From Paracoccus sp. Z118 (GTDB lineage Bacteria > Pseudomonadota > Alphaproteobacteria > Rhodobacterales > Rhodobacteraceae): a stretch of 64,000 nucleotides of DNA. Made by a program: the position numbers and the translations under genes. Shown one piece after another: positions 1-8,503 of this stretch. How positions within the stretch are numbered: the first letter of the stretch is position 1; the number at the start of each line of letters is the position of its first letter. The notes beneath the pieces are model-generated. The model searched no databases and had not been told where the DNA came from. It was given only the letters and a program-made list of their open reading frames with translations. Location: NCBI RefSeq assembly GCF_019061185.1, contig NZ_JAHQZU010000012.1:1-64000 (forward strand), in the 5' to 3' direction.

Positions 1-779
1 CATGGCAAGCTTGCCCCGCATCGGGCCTTTTTCGAGGAGTTGCTCGCGCAGGATCCCGACATCACGCTGTTCGAACTCAGGGACGCGCTGGCCGCAGCGG
101 AAGGCATTCGTGTCCATCACTCGTCCATTGCCAGCCTGCTGTCACGGCTTGGGTTCACCTATAAAAAAAATCGCTGGTCGCCGCCGAACGTCGCCATGCC
201 ACAGTGAGACAACGGCGGGCCGATTGGCTCAAACATCGCCTGCCCGCCATCGCGGATCGCCCGGACCGCGTTGTTTTCATCGACGAAACTTCGGTGAAGA
301 CCAATCTCACCCGTCTGCGAGGCCGGGCCCTGCGCGGAACACGACTGAGCATGGATGCGCCCTTCGGCAGCTGGGGAACACAGACCCTGATCGCCGGCCT
401 CACGTCGGATGCCCTGATCGCCCCCTGGTGCATCAGGGGAGCGATGGACGGTCCCGCCTTCGCCACCTACGTGCGCGAGGTCCTGATCCCCGAGATCGAG
501 CCGGGAACCGTCGTGATCCTCGACAATCTTGCCACCCACCGCAACAAGCAGGCTGCCGAGGCTCTGCGGGGCCATGGCTGCTGGTTTCTCTACCTGCCGC
601 CATATTCGCCGGACCTGAACCCCATCGAGATAGCATTCGCCAAGCTCAAGGCCCATCTGCGCAGGATCGGAGCACGAACCTTCACTGACGTCTTCAAGGC
701 CATCGGCGAGGTCTGCGATCTCTTCGACCCCGACGAATGCTGGAACTATTTCATGGCTGCAGGGTATGTCGCAGGTTAA
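1..779 (+). CDS. IS630-family transposase, 5'-partial, expressed by -1 frameshift
   Basis: This is the DDE transposase that cuts and joins the element's ends. The upstream frame (frame 1, stop at 205-207) encodes the helix-turn-helix linker, including FFEELLAQDPDITLFEL and ending near FTYKK. The catalytic part lies in the -1 frame from about 168 to 779. It shows VVFIDETS (first Asp), VVILDNLATHRN (second Asp) and SPDLNPIEIAFAKLK (Glu), the usual IS630 D-D-E set. A slip at the A8 run at 163-170 joins the frames and restores the family sequence KSLVAAERRHATVRQRR. The catalytic half alone could start at GTG 204, but it would lack the DNA-binding part. The true start lies left of the window. Confidence 0.82.
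163..170 (+). other. Slippery A8 tract, probable programmed -1 frameshift site
   Basis: Eight consecutive A residues lie exactly where the upstream transposase frame must shift by -1 to enter the catalytic frame. Poly-A slippage is the established way several IS630-group elements make full-length transposase. A simple inactivating indel in a homopolymer is the alternative. Confidence 0.6.
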
Positions 780-787
780 AACAGAAA

Positions 788-1688
788 CGCTTTAGGTTCA
801 TCTTCGACGGGCCCGGCTTCATGGATCATCAGGTCGACGTAGCTGATTTGGCGCCCGCATTGATGGCCCTCTGGAATGTCGTCAGAAGTGCGAACAAGAC
901 GATCAACGGCAACCGAGCTGAGGCTCGATTGAAGATGAAGGCATCCGCCGAGGGCAGCTTTGACGCTATTCTCTCGATCGATGTCTCTTTCCTGAAAGCC
1001 ATGGCAGATTTGCTCGACCAGGCGGCGGGCCACGAAGAACGCATTGCCACGGCTAAAGAACTCACCGACCTGCTCATCAACTGCGGCGCGATAACCGGCG
1101 GGGCATGGGGCCTCTTTGCGGTCCTTAATCGTCTCCGAGGGAAGCGGCCCGACCGCATCCAGGATATGGGGGATGGTACGACGCTGATCACGCAGGATGG
1201 CGTGAAGACGATCGTGGATGATCGAACCCTGATCCTCCTGCAGGATTCTCCTACGCGGGAATCGTCACAGGATTTCGGAAGGAAACTCAGCCGCATACCG
1301 GGCCTCTCGGAGGTGCGGTTCGACGATGGCAGCGGACCAGACGTGTCGATACCCAAAGGCGAACTGGCCAGCTTGGATCTTCCACCACCTGTTGAGGACG
1401 AGGCGATCGTCACGAGCACCGTGGTTGAAGATCGTCACCGCGCCGTTCCGGGACGGCTATGTCTGGCGATTCTCCGACGGCGGTGAGAAGACCTTCACCG
1501 CGACCGTCGAAGACGAGAGCTTCTTCAACAAGGTTGCGAGTGGTCAGGTCGCTCTCTCCGCGAACGATACCCTACGCTGCCGAATCGTCGAAACACAAAC
1601 CTTGGCTGCTGGCGGCCTGACCAAAGAGACCGCGATCAAGGCGGTCATCGACTTCGTTCCCGGCGCGAAGCAGATGCGCCTTCTCTAG
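788..1688 (+). pseudogene. Hypothetical two-domain protein, 5'-truncated by IS630 and frameshifted
   Basis: Reading from about 791, one frame gives FDGPGFMDHQVDVADLAPAL and continues for about 200 residues to a stop at 1486. The conserved C-terminal part (FRDGYVWRFSDGG to a stop at 1688) is in a different frame. The switch falls near 1415-1435. No start codon with a ribosome-binding site remains, because the IS630 end replaces the first codons. The layout (FDGPG...DLAPAL N-terminal domain, hydrophobic AITGGAWGLFAVL segment at about 1090-1130, small beta-barrel-like C-terminus) recalls a widespread uncharacterised family that I associate with DUF7946/DUF7947. That name is from memory and unverified. 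Function is unknown. Confidence 0.6.
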
Positions 1689-1754
1689 GGCCGAAAGTGG
1701 AACGATCTTGCAAACCGGGTTGCAAAACGGACACCCCCGGAAGGGCCTGGGTGC

Positions 1755-1831
1755 TGGTCGGGGCGAGAGGATTCGAACCTCCGGCCTACGGTACCCAAAA
1801 CCGTCGCGCTACCAGGCTGCGCCACGCCCCG
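1755..1831 (-). tRNA. tRNA-Pro (anticodon TGG)
   Basis: The minus strand folds as a 77-nt cloverleaf. The acceptor arm CGGGGCG pairs with CGCCCCG, the discriminator is A, and CCA is encoded. The D-arm holds GCGC...GCGC, the anticodon loop reads TTTTGGGTA with anticodon TGG, and the T-loop is TTCGAAT. The IS630/pseudogene segment lies just beyond its 3' end. That is the usual side for integration events, but no duplicated tRNA end is visible. Confidence 0.96.
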
Positions 1832-1998
1832 AATGGCGGTCTTGTAACCGCAGCGGGCGGGCCGCGAAAGGGGTTAACGCAAGAAGAACGCCGGCTTCTT
1901 TGTCGATGACCGTTTGGCTTCGCTCGCTAGTCGAGAATGCAGCGACACGACGCTTTGTGCGAAGCCTCCGGAAGCCGCGCGGTTTCCCCGAGCTCTGC

Positions 1999-2538
1999 TC
2001 ACCCGCAGGGCGTCGCGGCTTTGTCCTGCGGCACGCGAGGGTGGCGGAGGGTGGCGCCGGGTTCGAGGCCGAGGCGCTCGGCTTCGGAGCCGCCGATTTC
2101 CAGCACCATCAGGCGGTCGGGGTCGGGATCGCCCGGCACGGCGCCGGGGAGCGGGGTGAGGTCCAGCGGCCTGGCCTGCGCATGGATGTGGCGCACGGTG
2201 CCGGCCGCGTCGATGAACAGCAGGTCCAGCGGGATCAGCGTGTCCTTCATCCAGAACGAGACGGGCTGCGGCTGCTCGTACACGAACAGCATCCCGGTGC
2301 CGGGCGGCAGCGAGCGGCGGTGCATGAGGCCCTGCGCGCGCGCCGCCGGGGTGTCCGCGATCTCGACGGAAAAGGGAACCTCGCGTCCGTCCGTGCCGAC
2401 GATGACGGCGATGGAGTCGCGGCAGATCCCGGCTGCCGCCGCCGGCGCGGCGGGCAGGATCAGGGTGGCGAGGATCGCTCCCGCTGCCCAGCGGTGCAGG
2501 GTCGCGGCTGACTTCCGGTGCTCACCGCTCCGTTGCAC
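1999..2538 (-). CDS. DUF192 family secreted/periplasmic protein
   Basis: This is a 179-residue protein with an N-terminal signal peptide (hydrophobic AAGAILATLILPAAPAAAAG at about residues 18-37) followed by a DUF192 domain. Family marks are ARAQGLMHRRSLPPGTGMLF, the VSFWMKDTLIPLDLLFID block and the C-terminal VLEIGGSEAERLGLEPG. The domain forms a small beta-barrel of unknown molecular function. GTG at 2536-2538 was chosen because it gives a conventional signal peptide; the frame stays open further upstream. It lies downstream of the cold-shock gene on the same strand, a pairing I recall from other Rhodobacteraceae. Confidence 0.82.
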   Translation of the reverse strand: MQRSGEHRKSAATLHRWAAGAILATLILPAAPAAAAGICRDSIAVIVGTDGREVPFSVEIADTPAARAQGLMHRRSLPPGTGMLFVYEQPQPVSFWMKDTLIPLDLLFIDAAGTVRHIHAQARPLDLTPLPGAVPGDPDPDRLMVLEIGGSEAERLGLEPGATLRHPRVPQDKAATPCG

Positions 2539-2782
2539 GGGCGGGACTGTGTGGAGCGTCGGATCCCTGACACAGTCACGCCCGCGGCGCGCGGAACGAT
2601 AAAGCGCGGCAAAGATGCCCGATCCTTCGACCCGAAACACCACGCGCGGCAAGATGGCCGCCGCAGCGGCATTCCAGCCGCGCCAGGCCGCATGGCTCGG
2701 CAAGCCAGCGCCAGCGCCCCCCGGCATCCACGATGCCGCGCGTTGCGGCAGGGAGGCGGGCGGCGGGCGCATCACCGGCCGC

Positions 2783-3502
2783 TCATCCGTTGGCGGCGAG
2801 GACGAAGGGGCGGGGGATGCGCAGGGTGTCCGCGCTGCCGTTCCTGCGGGCGCGGCTGTTCCAGTCGTCCGGCAGATCGAGATTCTCGATCTCGGGCGAG
2901 AGCCGCGGCTGCGGCCCGTGGCGCGCGGGTTGCGGGCCGCCGGAACCGCCGGTTCCGCTGCCGCCCTCGTCCGCGGCCTCGCCCACGCGGTCCCAGCCGA
3001 GCAGCTGCGCCGCCATCAGGCCGCGGCGGCCATCGACCACCCGCATACCGACGGCCTCGCCCTGGACGAGATCGGCGAAGCCGGAATGGCGCACGACCTC
3101 GATATGCAGGAACACGTCCTCGCGCCGGCCGAAGATGTTGGCGAAGCCGAAGCCCTTGGCGCGGTCGAACCATTTGACGCGAGCCGGCAGCACGGGCAGC
3201 TTCAGCAGCTCGTCGGGCGAGACGTTGCAGAGATCGGCGATCGGCGGGGCGGAGGCTTCCGCCGCGGGTCCGACCGAGAGGATTCGGGTAGCCTGGCGGC
3301 CGCGGTCGGTCGTGACCGCCTCGACCTCGACCCGGGTGCCTTCGGCGACGGTGCCCTGGCCGAATTTCCGCACGACGTTGCCGTGGATCAGGACGTCCTG
3401 ACCGCCCGCGTCGTCAACCAGAAAGCCGAAGCCCCGTTGAGAATCGAACCATTTCACATAGCCGGATACAACGCATGCGTGTATCGAGGGATCTTCCAGC
3501 AC
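2783..3502 (-). CDS. Tandem cold-shock-domain nucleic-acid-binding protein
   Basis: The protein has two cold-shock domains. The first, at about residues 13-75, contains GYVKWFDSQRGFGFLVDD. The second, at about residues 106-168, contains ARVKWFDRAKGFGFANIFG. Each keeps the KWFD...GFGF RNP1 core and an RNP2-like strand (DVLIHGNVV, DVFLHIEVV), so binding to single-stranded RNA or DNA is expected. After about residue 175 the 239-residue protein continues as a Gly/Pro/Arg-rich tail with no recognisable fold. A DUF192 gene follows. The 180-bp leader upstream (3503-3683) is AT-richer than its surroundings and probably carries the promoter and 5' UTR. Confidence 0.85.
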   Translation of the reverse strand: MLEDPSIHACVVSGYVKWFDSQRGFGFLVDDAGGQDVLIHGNVVRKFGQGTVAEGTRVEVEAVTTDRGRQATRILSVGPAAEASAPPIADLCNVSPDELLKLPVLPARVKWFDRAKGFGFANIFGRREDVFLHIEVVRHSGFADLVQGEAVGMRVVDGRRGLMAAQLLGWDRVGEAADEGGSGTGGSGGPQPARHGPQPRLSPEIENLDLPDDWNSRARRNGSADTLRIPRPFVLAANG

Positions 3503-3683
3503 CGTAGTGTACCACCTCAGGCAAAAACTAACTTACATCAATCGCATGCAACAATAAATGCAACATGGCGCAGACGAGGCTGAAATATGCGCGTCCGCAG
3601 CGTTGCGCCAGAGTCACAGCCTTCCTTACCGTGACTTTGACGTATGGTTATTCAGGATGCAATCACTGGTTGAACAAAATGAA

Positions 3684-4286
3684 TCAGGGGTTCAGGCGCT
3701 GAATATTCCATCGATCGCCCGTCCTCGTCCAGCGGAAACGGTCGTGAAGCCGGTATTCGCCGTCCGCCCAGAACTCGATCTGCACCGGGGTGATGCGGAC
3801 GCCGCCCCAGAAGGGCGGACGCGGCGGCGGGGCCCCCTCGTGCAGGGCGGTCAGCCGGGCGGTTTCGGCCAGCAGCGATTCGCGGCTGTCGAGCGGCTCG
3901 CTCTGCCGGCTGGCCCAGGCGCCGATGCGCGAGGGCAGCGGGCGGCTGTTGTAATAGGCGTCGGCGATCGCACCGTCCTCGCGCGTGGCGGTGCCGCGCA
4001 CGCGGATCTGCCGGCGCAGCGATTTCCAGTGCATCACGAAAGCGGCGACGCCGGTGGCCGCGATCTGGTGGCCCTTGGCGCTGTCGTAGTTGGTGTAGAA
4101 CAGGAACGAGGCGTCCTCGATCTCCTTCAGCAGCACCATGCGCACGTCGGGCAGCCCGTCGGCATCCACTGTCGCGAGCGCGATGGCGTTGGGATCGTTC
4201 GGCTCGGTCTTCGCCGCTTCGTCCAGCCACGCGCGGGCCAGCGCGAACGGATCGTCGCCGACGAAGATTCCGGTGCTGTCGCTCAT
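3684..4286 (-). CDS. pdxH: Pyridoxamine 5'-phosphate oxidase
   Basis: This FMN-dependent enzyme oxidises pyridoxine or pyridoxamine 5'-phosphate to pyridoxal 5'-phosphate, the last step of B6 biosynthesis and salvage. The 200-residue length is typical. Visible family motifs are RMVLLK near residue 49, [10 protein letters not shown] near 63-72 (FMN/phosphate contacts), [13 protein letters not shown] near 86-98, ASRQSEPL near 124, and the diagnostic C-terminus [10 protein letters not shown]. It is transcribed divergently from fabI across a 63-bp gap that must hold both promoters. Confidence 0.95.
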   Translation of the reverse strand: MSDSTGIFVGDDPFALARAWLDEAAKTEPNDPNAIALATVDADGLPDVRMVLLKEIEDASFLFYTNYDSAKGHQIAATGVAAFVMHWKSLRRQIRVRGTATREDGAIADAYYNSRPLPSRIGAWASRQSEPLDSRESLLAETARLTALHEGAPPPRPPFWGGVRITPVQIEFWADGEYRLHDRFRWTRTGDRWNIQRLNP

Positions 4287-4349
4287 GCTTGCTGACCTTT
4301 CGGCTTTGCCCTAACTCTCACCGAAGGTTGAACACGCGGGGTAAGTGTC

Positions 4350-5228
4350 ATGTCAAGCGACGACGCCATCGGCGAGACTGCGGATCAGGCGTCCGGCCCG
4401 CCCGCGACCGGGCTGATGAAGGGCAAGCGGGGCCTCATCATGGGGCTGGCGAACGACAAGTCGATCGCCTGGGGGATCGCCCGCGCGCTGGCCCGCAACG
4501 GCGCGGAACTGGCGTTCTCCTATCAGGGCGAGGCGCTGAAGAAGCGCGTGGTGCCGCTGGCCCAGCAACTTGGCTCGTCGCTGGTGCTGCCCTGCGACGT
4601 GGCGGACATGGCGTCCGTGGACGATCTGTTCGCGGCGCTGGAGCGGGAATGGGGCACGCTGGACTTCGTGGTCCACGCCATCGGCTTTTCCGACAAGGAC
4701 GAATTGCGCGGCCGCTATGTCGATACCAGCCGCGACAATTTCCTGATGACGATGGATATTTCGGTCTATTCCTTCACCGCCGTCTGCAAGCGCGCGGCGG
4801 CGATGATGCCGGATGGCGGCTCGCTGATGACGATGACCTATTACGGGGCCGAGCGGGTGATGCCGCATTACAACGTCATGGGCGTCGCCAAGGCCGCGCT
4901 GGAGGCGTCGGTCCGCTACCTGGCCGAGGATCTGGGCAAGGACCGCATCCGCGTGAACGCGATCAGCGCCGGGCCGATCAAGACGCTGGCCGCGTCGGGT
5001 ATCGGGGATTTCCGCTATATCCTGAAATGGAACGAGCTGAACTCGCCCCTGCGCCGCAATACCACCATTGATGATGTCGGCAACTCGGCGCTGTATCTGC
5101 TGTCGGATCTCGGCGCGGGCGTGACGGGGGAAACCCACCATGTCGATTCGGGCTATCACGTCGTCGGCATGAAGGCGGTGGACGCGCCCGACATCGACGC
5201 GACGGCGAACCGCAAGGCCGCCGAGTGA
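4350..5228 (+). CDS. fabI: Enoyl-[acyl-carrier-protein] reductase (NADH)
   Basis: This is the short-chain dehydrogenase-type enoyl-ACP reductase of type II fatty acid synthesis, which reduces the trans-2 double bond in each elongation cycle. The nucleotide-binding segment is the FabI-specific GLANDKSIAWGIARAL (about 32-47). The catalytic Tyr-x6-Lys is YNVMGVAK with Tyr174 and Lys181. NAISAGPIKTLAASGI follows, as expected. The 292 residues include about 22 extra N-terminal residues relative to the common FabI length, so an internal start such as ATG near residue 23 is possible. Downstream LysE, gpt and PLD genes follow with short gaps on the same strand. Confidence 0.95.
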   Translation: MSSDDAIGETADQASGPPATGLMKGKRGLIMGLANDKSIAWGIARALARNGAELAFSYQGEALKKRVVPLAQQLGSSLVLPCDVADMASVDDLFAALEREWGTLDFVVHAIGFSDKDELRGRYVDTSRDNFLMTMDISVYSFTAVCKRAAAMMPDGGSLMTMTYYGAERVMPHYNVMGVAKAALEASVRYLAEDLGKDRIRVNAISAGPIKTLAASGIGDFRYILKWNELNSPLRRNTTIDDVGNSALYLLSDLGAGVTGETHHVDSGYHVVGMKAVDAPDIDATANRKAAE

Positions 5229-5247
5229 GCGCCTGCCAGCAGGAGGA

Positions 5248-5862
5248 ATGATGGACGCCGTCACGCTGCCCCAGTTGGCGCTGTTCGTCGGCACGCTGGC
5301 GCTGGCGATCCTGTCGCCGGGGCCGGGGATCATCGCGGCCAGCCAGTCGGCGGCGGCGCGGGGCAGGGGGCCGTCGATGCCCTATGCGGTGGGGCTGGCG
5401 TTCGGCGCCTCGCTCTGGTGCCTGTTCGCGCTGTTCGGGCTGACGGTGCTGTTCCAGCTGGTGCCGGCGCTGTTCGCCGCGCTCAAGATCGCCGGCGGCG
5501 CCTATCTGATCTGGATCGCGATCCAGATGTGGCGCCACGCCGCCGACCCGCTGGCGATGGCGGGCGAGACCGTCACCGGCCCCGGCTTCCTTCAGGGGAT
5601 GGTGCTGAACCTCTCGAACCCGAAACCCGCGCTGTTCTACGGCGGGATCATCATGTCCATCTTCCCCGCGCTGCACGGCCCCGCCGCCGGCATGATCTAT
5701 GTCGTGGCGCTGTCGGTCGAGGTCACGTTCTACGCGGTCGTGACCTTTGTCATGGCGACCGGCCCGGTGCGCCGCAGCTATATCTCCGCCAAGATCTGGA
5801 TCGACAGGGTCGCGGGGGCGCTGATCGGCGCGCTCGGCCTGTCGCTCATCATACGAAACTGA
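5248..5862 (+). CDS. LysE/RhtB family amino-acid exporter
   Basis: This 204-residue inner-membrane protein has about six predicted hydrophobic segments and the LysE-family signature near the N-terminus (LAILSPGPGIIAASQSAA), plus NLSNPKPALFYGGII in the middle. The family exports amino acids such as lysine, threonine or homoserine lactones. Substrate cannot be told from sequence. A GGAGGA ribosome-binding site precedes two consecutive ATG codons (5248 and 5251), so the start is uncertain by one codon. It sits 19 bp after fabI and 9 bp before gpt. Confidence 0.88.
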   Translation: MMDAVTLPQLALFVGTLALAILSPGPGIIAASQSAAARGRGPSMPYAVGLAFGASLWCLFALFGLTVLFQLVPALFAALKIAGGAYLIWIAIQMWRHAADPLAMAGETVTGPGFLQGMVLNLSNPKPALFYGGIIMSIFPALHGPAAGMIYVVALSVEVTFYAVVTFVMATGPVRRSYISAKIWIDRVAGALIGALGLSLIIRN

Positions 5863-5871
5863 AGGATAACG

Positions 5872-6393
5872 ATGGCCCGCGCCCCCCAGACCGACCGCCT
5901 GCCGCATGAGCGCGGCTTCCATGTCAGCTGGGACCAGCTGCACCGCGACGCACGGGCGCTGGCCTGGCGGCTTCAGGACACGGCCCCGGCGGGCGGGGGC
6001 GAGTGGCGCGCGGTCGTTGCCATCACCCGCGGCGGCATGGTCCCGGCGATGATCGTCGCGCGCGAGCTGGACATCCGCATGATCGATACCGTCAGCGTCA
6101 AATCCTACCTCAAGGGCGAGCAGGGCGAGATGGTCGTGCTCAAGGCCCCCGACGCCGGGATGATGGGCGACGGCGAAGGCGTGCTGGTGGTCGATGACCT
6201 CGTGGACAGCGGCCGGACGCTGGAACTGGTGCGCCGGATGTATCCGCGCGCCCATTTCGCCACCGTCTATGCCAAGCCCAAGGGCCAGCCGATGGTCCAG
6301 ACCTACATCACCGAGGTCAGCCAGGACACGTGGATCTTCTTCCCCTGGGACATGGCGCTTCAGTATGTGGAACCCTATCGCGGCAGCGACTGA
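5872..6393 (+). CDS. gpt: Xanthine (guanine) phosphoribosyltransferase
   Basis: This is a purine-salvage enzyme that transfers phosphoribose from PRPP to xanthine or guanine. The 173-residue length fits. The PRPP-binding loop is [17 protein letters not shown] (about 104-120), [20 protein letters not shown] (about 49-68) is the upstream substrate loop, and the C-terminus [15 protein letters not shown] matches the bacterial XGPRT family. It follows the LysE gene by 9 bp and precedes the phospholipase D gene by 28 bp. Confidence 0.92.
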   Translation: MARAPQTDRLPHERGFHVSWDQLHRDARALAWRLQDTAPAGGGEWRAVVAITRGGMVPAMIVARELDIRMIDTVSVKSYLKGEQGEMVVLKAPDAGMMGDGEGVLVVDDLVDSGRTLELVRRMYPRAHFATVYAKPKGQPMVQTYITEVSQDTWIFFPWDMALQYVEPYRGSD

Positions 6394-6421
6394 GGCAGCC
6401 GGGCAGGGCGGGGCCACTGAC

Positions 6422-7927
6422 ATGACCGAGTTCTCGCTCCAGCCCGGCCGCAACTGCTGGCGCACCGCCCGCGCCGACCGCTTCACCCTGATCGTGGATG
6501 CGCAGCACTATTTCCGCGCATTGCGCGAGGCGCTGCTGAAAGCGCGCGACGAAGTGCTGATGATCGGCTGGGATTTCGATTTCGAGATCGAGATGCTGCC
6601 CGGCGAAAGCGACGGGGACGGAATCGCGCCCGACGGGCTGCCCAACAAGGTCGGCCCGTTCCTCGAGGAGCTGGTGGCGCGGCACCCCGAACTCGACATC
6701 TACCTGCTGAAATGGAGCGGCGGCGCCCTGATCGCACCGGCCCGGCTGCTGCCGGGGCTGCGGGTCAAGCTGTTCAGCCCCGAGCAGGTGCATTTCGCAC
6801 TGGACGGCCGCCACCCGCTGGGCGCCTGCCACCACCAGAAGATCGTGGTGGTGGACGACTCGCTCGCCTTTTGCGGCGGGATCGACGTGACGGACGGGCG
6901 CTGGGACACGCGCGACCATCTGACCGACGAGGCGCGCCGCTGCCTCAAGTCGGGCGAGACCGCGCAGCCCTGGCACGACGCCGCCGGCATGTTCGACGGC
7001 CCCGCGGTGCTGGAAATGGCCGAGCTGGCGCGCGGGCGGTGGCACCGCGCGACGGACGAAGAAATCGCCCCCGCCGACAATCCGGGCCGCGATCTCTGGC
7101 CGCCGCAGGTCGATCCCGACTTCAGCGACGTGCAGATCGGCATCTCGCGCACCGAGCCGCCCGGCTTCGACCATCGCGGCATCGTCGAGATCGAGACGCA
7201 GTATCTCGACGCCATCCGCGCCGCGAAGGACTGCATCTACATCGAGTCGCAGTATTTCAGCGCGCCCGGCATCGCCCGCGCGATCCGTCGCCGCCTGGCC
7301 GAGCCGGACGGCCCCGAGATCGTCGTCATCAATCCCCGCGCCGCGCAGAATTTCATCGAGGACCGGGCGATGCATGTGAGCCGCGGCCGCCTGATCCGCC
7401 AGCTGGCCCGCCGCGACCGTTACGGGCGCTTCCGCATCCTCTATCCCGTGACCGAAGCGGGCGAGCCGATCTATGTCCACGCCAAGCTGCTGCTGGTCGA
7501 TGACGCGCTGCTGCGGGTGGGGTCGAGCAACATCGACCGCCGCTCGATGGGCTTCGACACCGAGGTGGACGTGACGCTGATCGCCGAAACCGACGCGCAT
7601 CGCGCCTGCATCCGCCGCATCCGCGCCGGGCTGCTGGCCGAGCATCTGGGCCGCACGCCCGAGGAGGTGCAGGCGGCGATCGACGGGCATGGCGGGCTCA
7701 TCGCCGCCATCGACGCGCTGAGCCGGCCCGAAGGGCGCGGCCTCTGGCCGGTGCCGCGTCGGCGCGATCGCTGGCTTGGCCGTTGGCTGGCCGACACCGC
7801 CATCTTCGACCCGCGCTATGCCCGCGACGCCGAGCGCCGGACCGGGCTGACCGGGCGGCACTGGCTGATCGGCGCGGGTGCATTGGCCGCTGCGGCGCTG
7901 CTGTGGCGCCGGACGCGGCGGCGCTGA
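6422..7927 (+). CDS. Phospholipase D-superfamily protein (cardiolipin synthase-like)
   Basis: This 501-residue protein has two HKD motifs: HHQKIVVVDDSLAFCGGID (about residues 137-155) and HAKLLLVDDALLRVGSSNID (about 353-372). These are the paired catalytic half-sites of the PLD superfamily. It could be a phospholipase D or a cardiolipin-synthase-type transphosphatidylase; substrate is not determinable here. There is no N-terminal signal or membrane pair as in classical ClsA. Instead a single C-terminal hydrophobic segment (WLIGAGALAAAALLW) precedes a basic tail, suggesting a tail anchor. ATG 6422 starts immediately before the family region. Confidence 0.87.
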   Translation: MTEFSLQPGRNCWRTARADRFTLIVDAQHYFRALREALLKARDEVLMIGWDFDFEIEMLPGESDGDGIAPDGLPNKVGPFLEELVARHPELDIYLLKWSGGALIAPARLLPGLRVKLFSPEQVHFALDGRHPLGACHHQKIVVVDDSLAFCGGIDVTDGRWDTRDHLTDEARRCLKSGETAQPWHDAAGMFDGPAVLEMAELARGRWHRATDEEIAPADNPGRDLWPPQVDPDFSDVQIGISRTEPPGFDHRGIVEIETQYLDAIRAAKDCIYIESQYFSAPGIARAIRRRLAEPDGPEIVVINPRAAQNFIEDRAMHVSRGRLIRQLARRDRYGRFRILYPVTEAGEPIYVHAKLLLVDDALLRVGSSNIDRRSMGFDTEVDVTLIAETDAHRACIRRIRAGLLAEHLGRTPEEVQAAIDGHGGLIAAIDALSRPEGRGLWPVPRRRDRWLGRWLADTAIFDPRYARDAERRTGLTGRHWLIGAGALAAAALLWRRTRRR

Positions 7928-8144
7928 CTGGCGGAGTTGCCCCGAAGCCGCGCTGTTGGCCTTTTTTGGCTGTTCAAGCAGCGATGAGCATGGGGGCAGT
8001 GGCGCGACCTCGCGATCATTCCGGCGGACTGCCATGATCCCGGCGATGGACTGCGCGGACCTGCTTGCCGGTCTGCTTGACGGACAATTGGGACGGAGCC
8101 GCCCGGCTCTGGCGGCGCAGTGGTTCCCGCGTCACCGTCCGAGC

Positions 8145-8172
8145 TTGACGCGCCGTCCCGCCGCCGGATAAG
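8145..8172 (+). promoter_or_regulatory. Candidate sigma-70 promoter of the B12 uptake locus
   Basis: A TTGACG hexamer (8145-8150) is separated by 16 bp from GATAAG (8167-8172), which matches the -10 consensus at four of six positions. Predicted initiation near 8180 falls directly at the beginning of the cobalamin riboswitch. The preceding 217 bp (7928-8144), after the phospholipase D gene, show no convincing gene. Confidence 0.5.
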
Positions 8173-8182
8173 TGGCCCCCGT

Positions 8183-8357
8183 CCAAGTTCCGGCCTCGCA
8201 CCGGATGAAAAGGGAACGCGCAAGGGCCGCCGAACACCGGCATCCCGATCCGCGGCTGCCCCCGCAACTGTAAGCGGTGAGCGGCGCCGAATTGCCACTG
8301 GAGCCATGCTCCGGGAAGGCCGGCGCCGCATCGACCCGCCAGCCAGGAGACCTGCTT
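8183..8357 (+). ncRNA. Cobalamin (AdoCbl) riboswitch
   Basis: The leader of the btuB-like gene contains the conserved cobalamin-riboswitch elements in order. They are a 5' stem region with GATGAAAAGGGAA (about 8204-8216), GGCTGCCCCCGCAACTGTAA (about 8256-8275), CCACTGG, GGGAAGGC (about 8314-8321), and the B12-box 3' end GCCAGGAGACCTGC (8342-8355). About 145 bp separate it from the start codon. It is expected to repress the downstream receptor and ABC transporter when adenosylcobalamin or a related cobamide is abundant. Confidence 0.93.
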
Positions 8358-8503
8358 GGACGACACCCTTTCCACGGCGCGGGGCGCGCCTTGGAAGCGG
8401 CGTGCCGCAGCGGTGATCTCACTGTCTGCGGGCGTGTTGCCCCGGACCAACGCATCTCGGCAGGCCGCGCGCCCGCCATCGACTGCAAGGGATTTCAGGG
8501 ACC

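Larger units (their letters stand above)
1..794 (+). mobile_element. IS630-family insertion sequence, right part (left end outside window)
   Basis: The segment carries a two-frame IS630-type DDE transposase and then meets the body of an unrelated, 5'-truncated gene. The transposase stops at 779. Homology to the downstream hypothetical protein begins around 791-797. IS630 elements insert at TA dinucleotides, and a TA lies at 793-794, so I place the right end there by inference. The left terminus and left inverted repeat are outside the window, so the terminal repeats cannot be matched. Confidence 0.7.

Noticed and set aside
1755..1831. tRNA-Pro as a confirmed integration site
   Set aside because: No duplicated 3' tRNA end or integrase gene is visible in the window, so only proximity supports it.
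1708..2511. Plus-strand frame running through tRNA-Pro and the DUF192 gene
   Set aside because: It reads the tRNA as protein and is antisense to a clear family gene.
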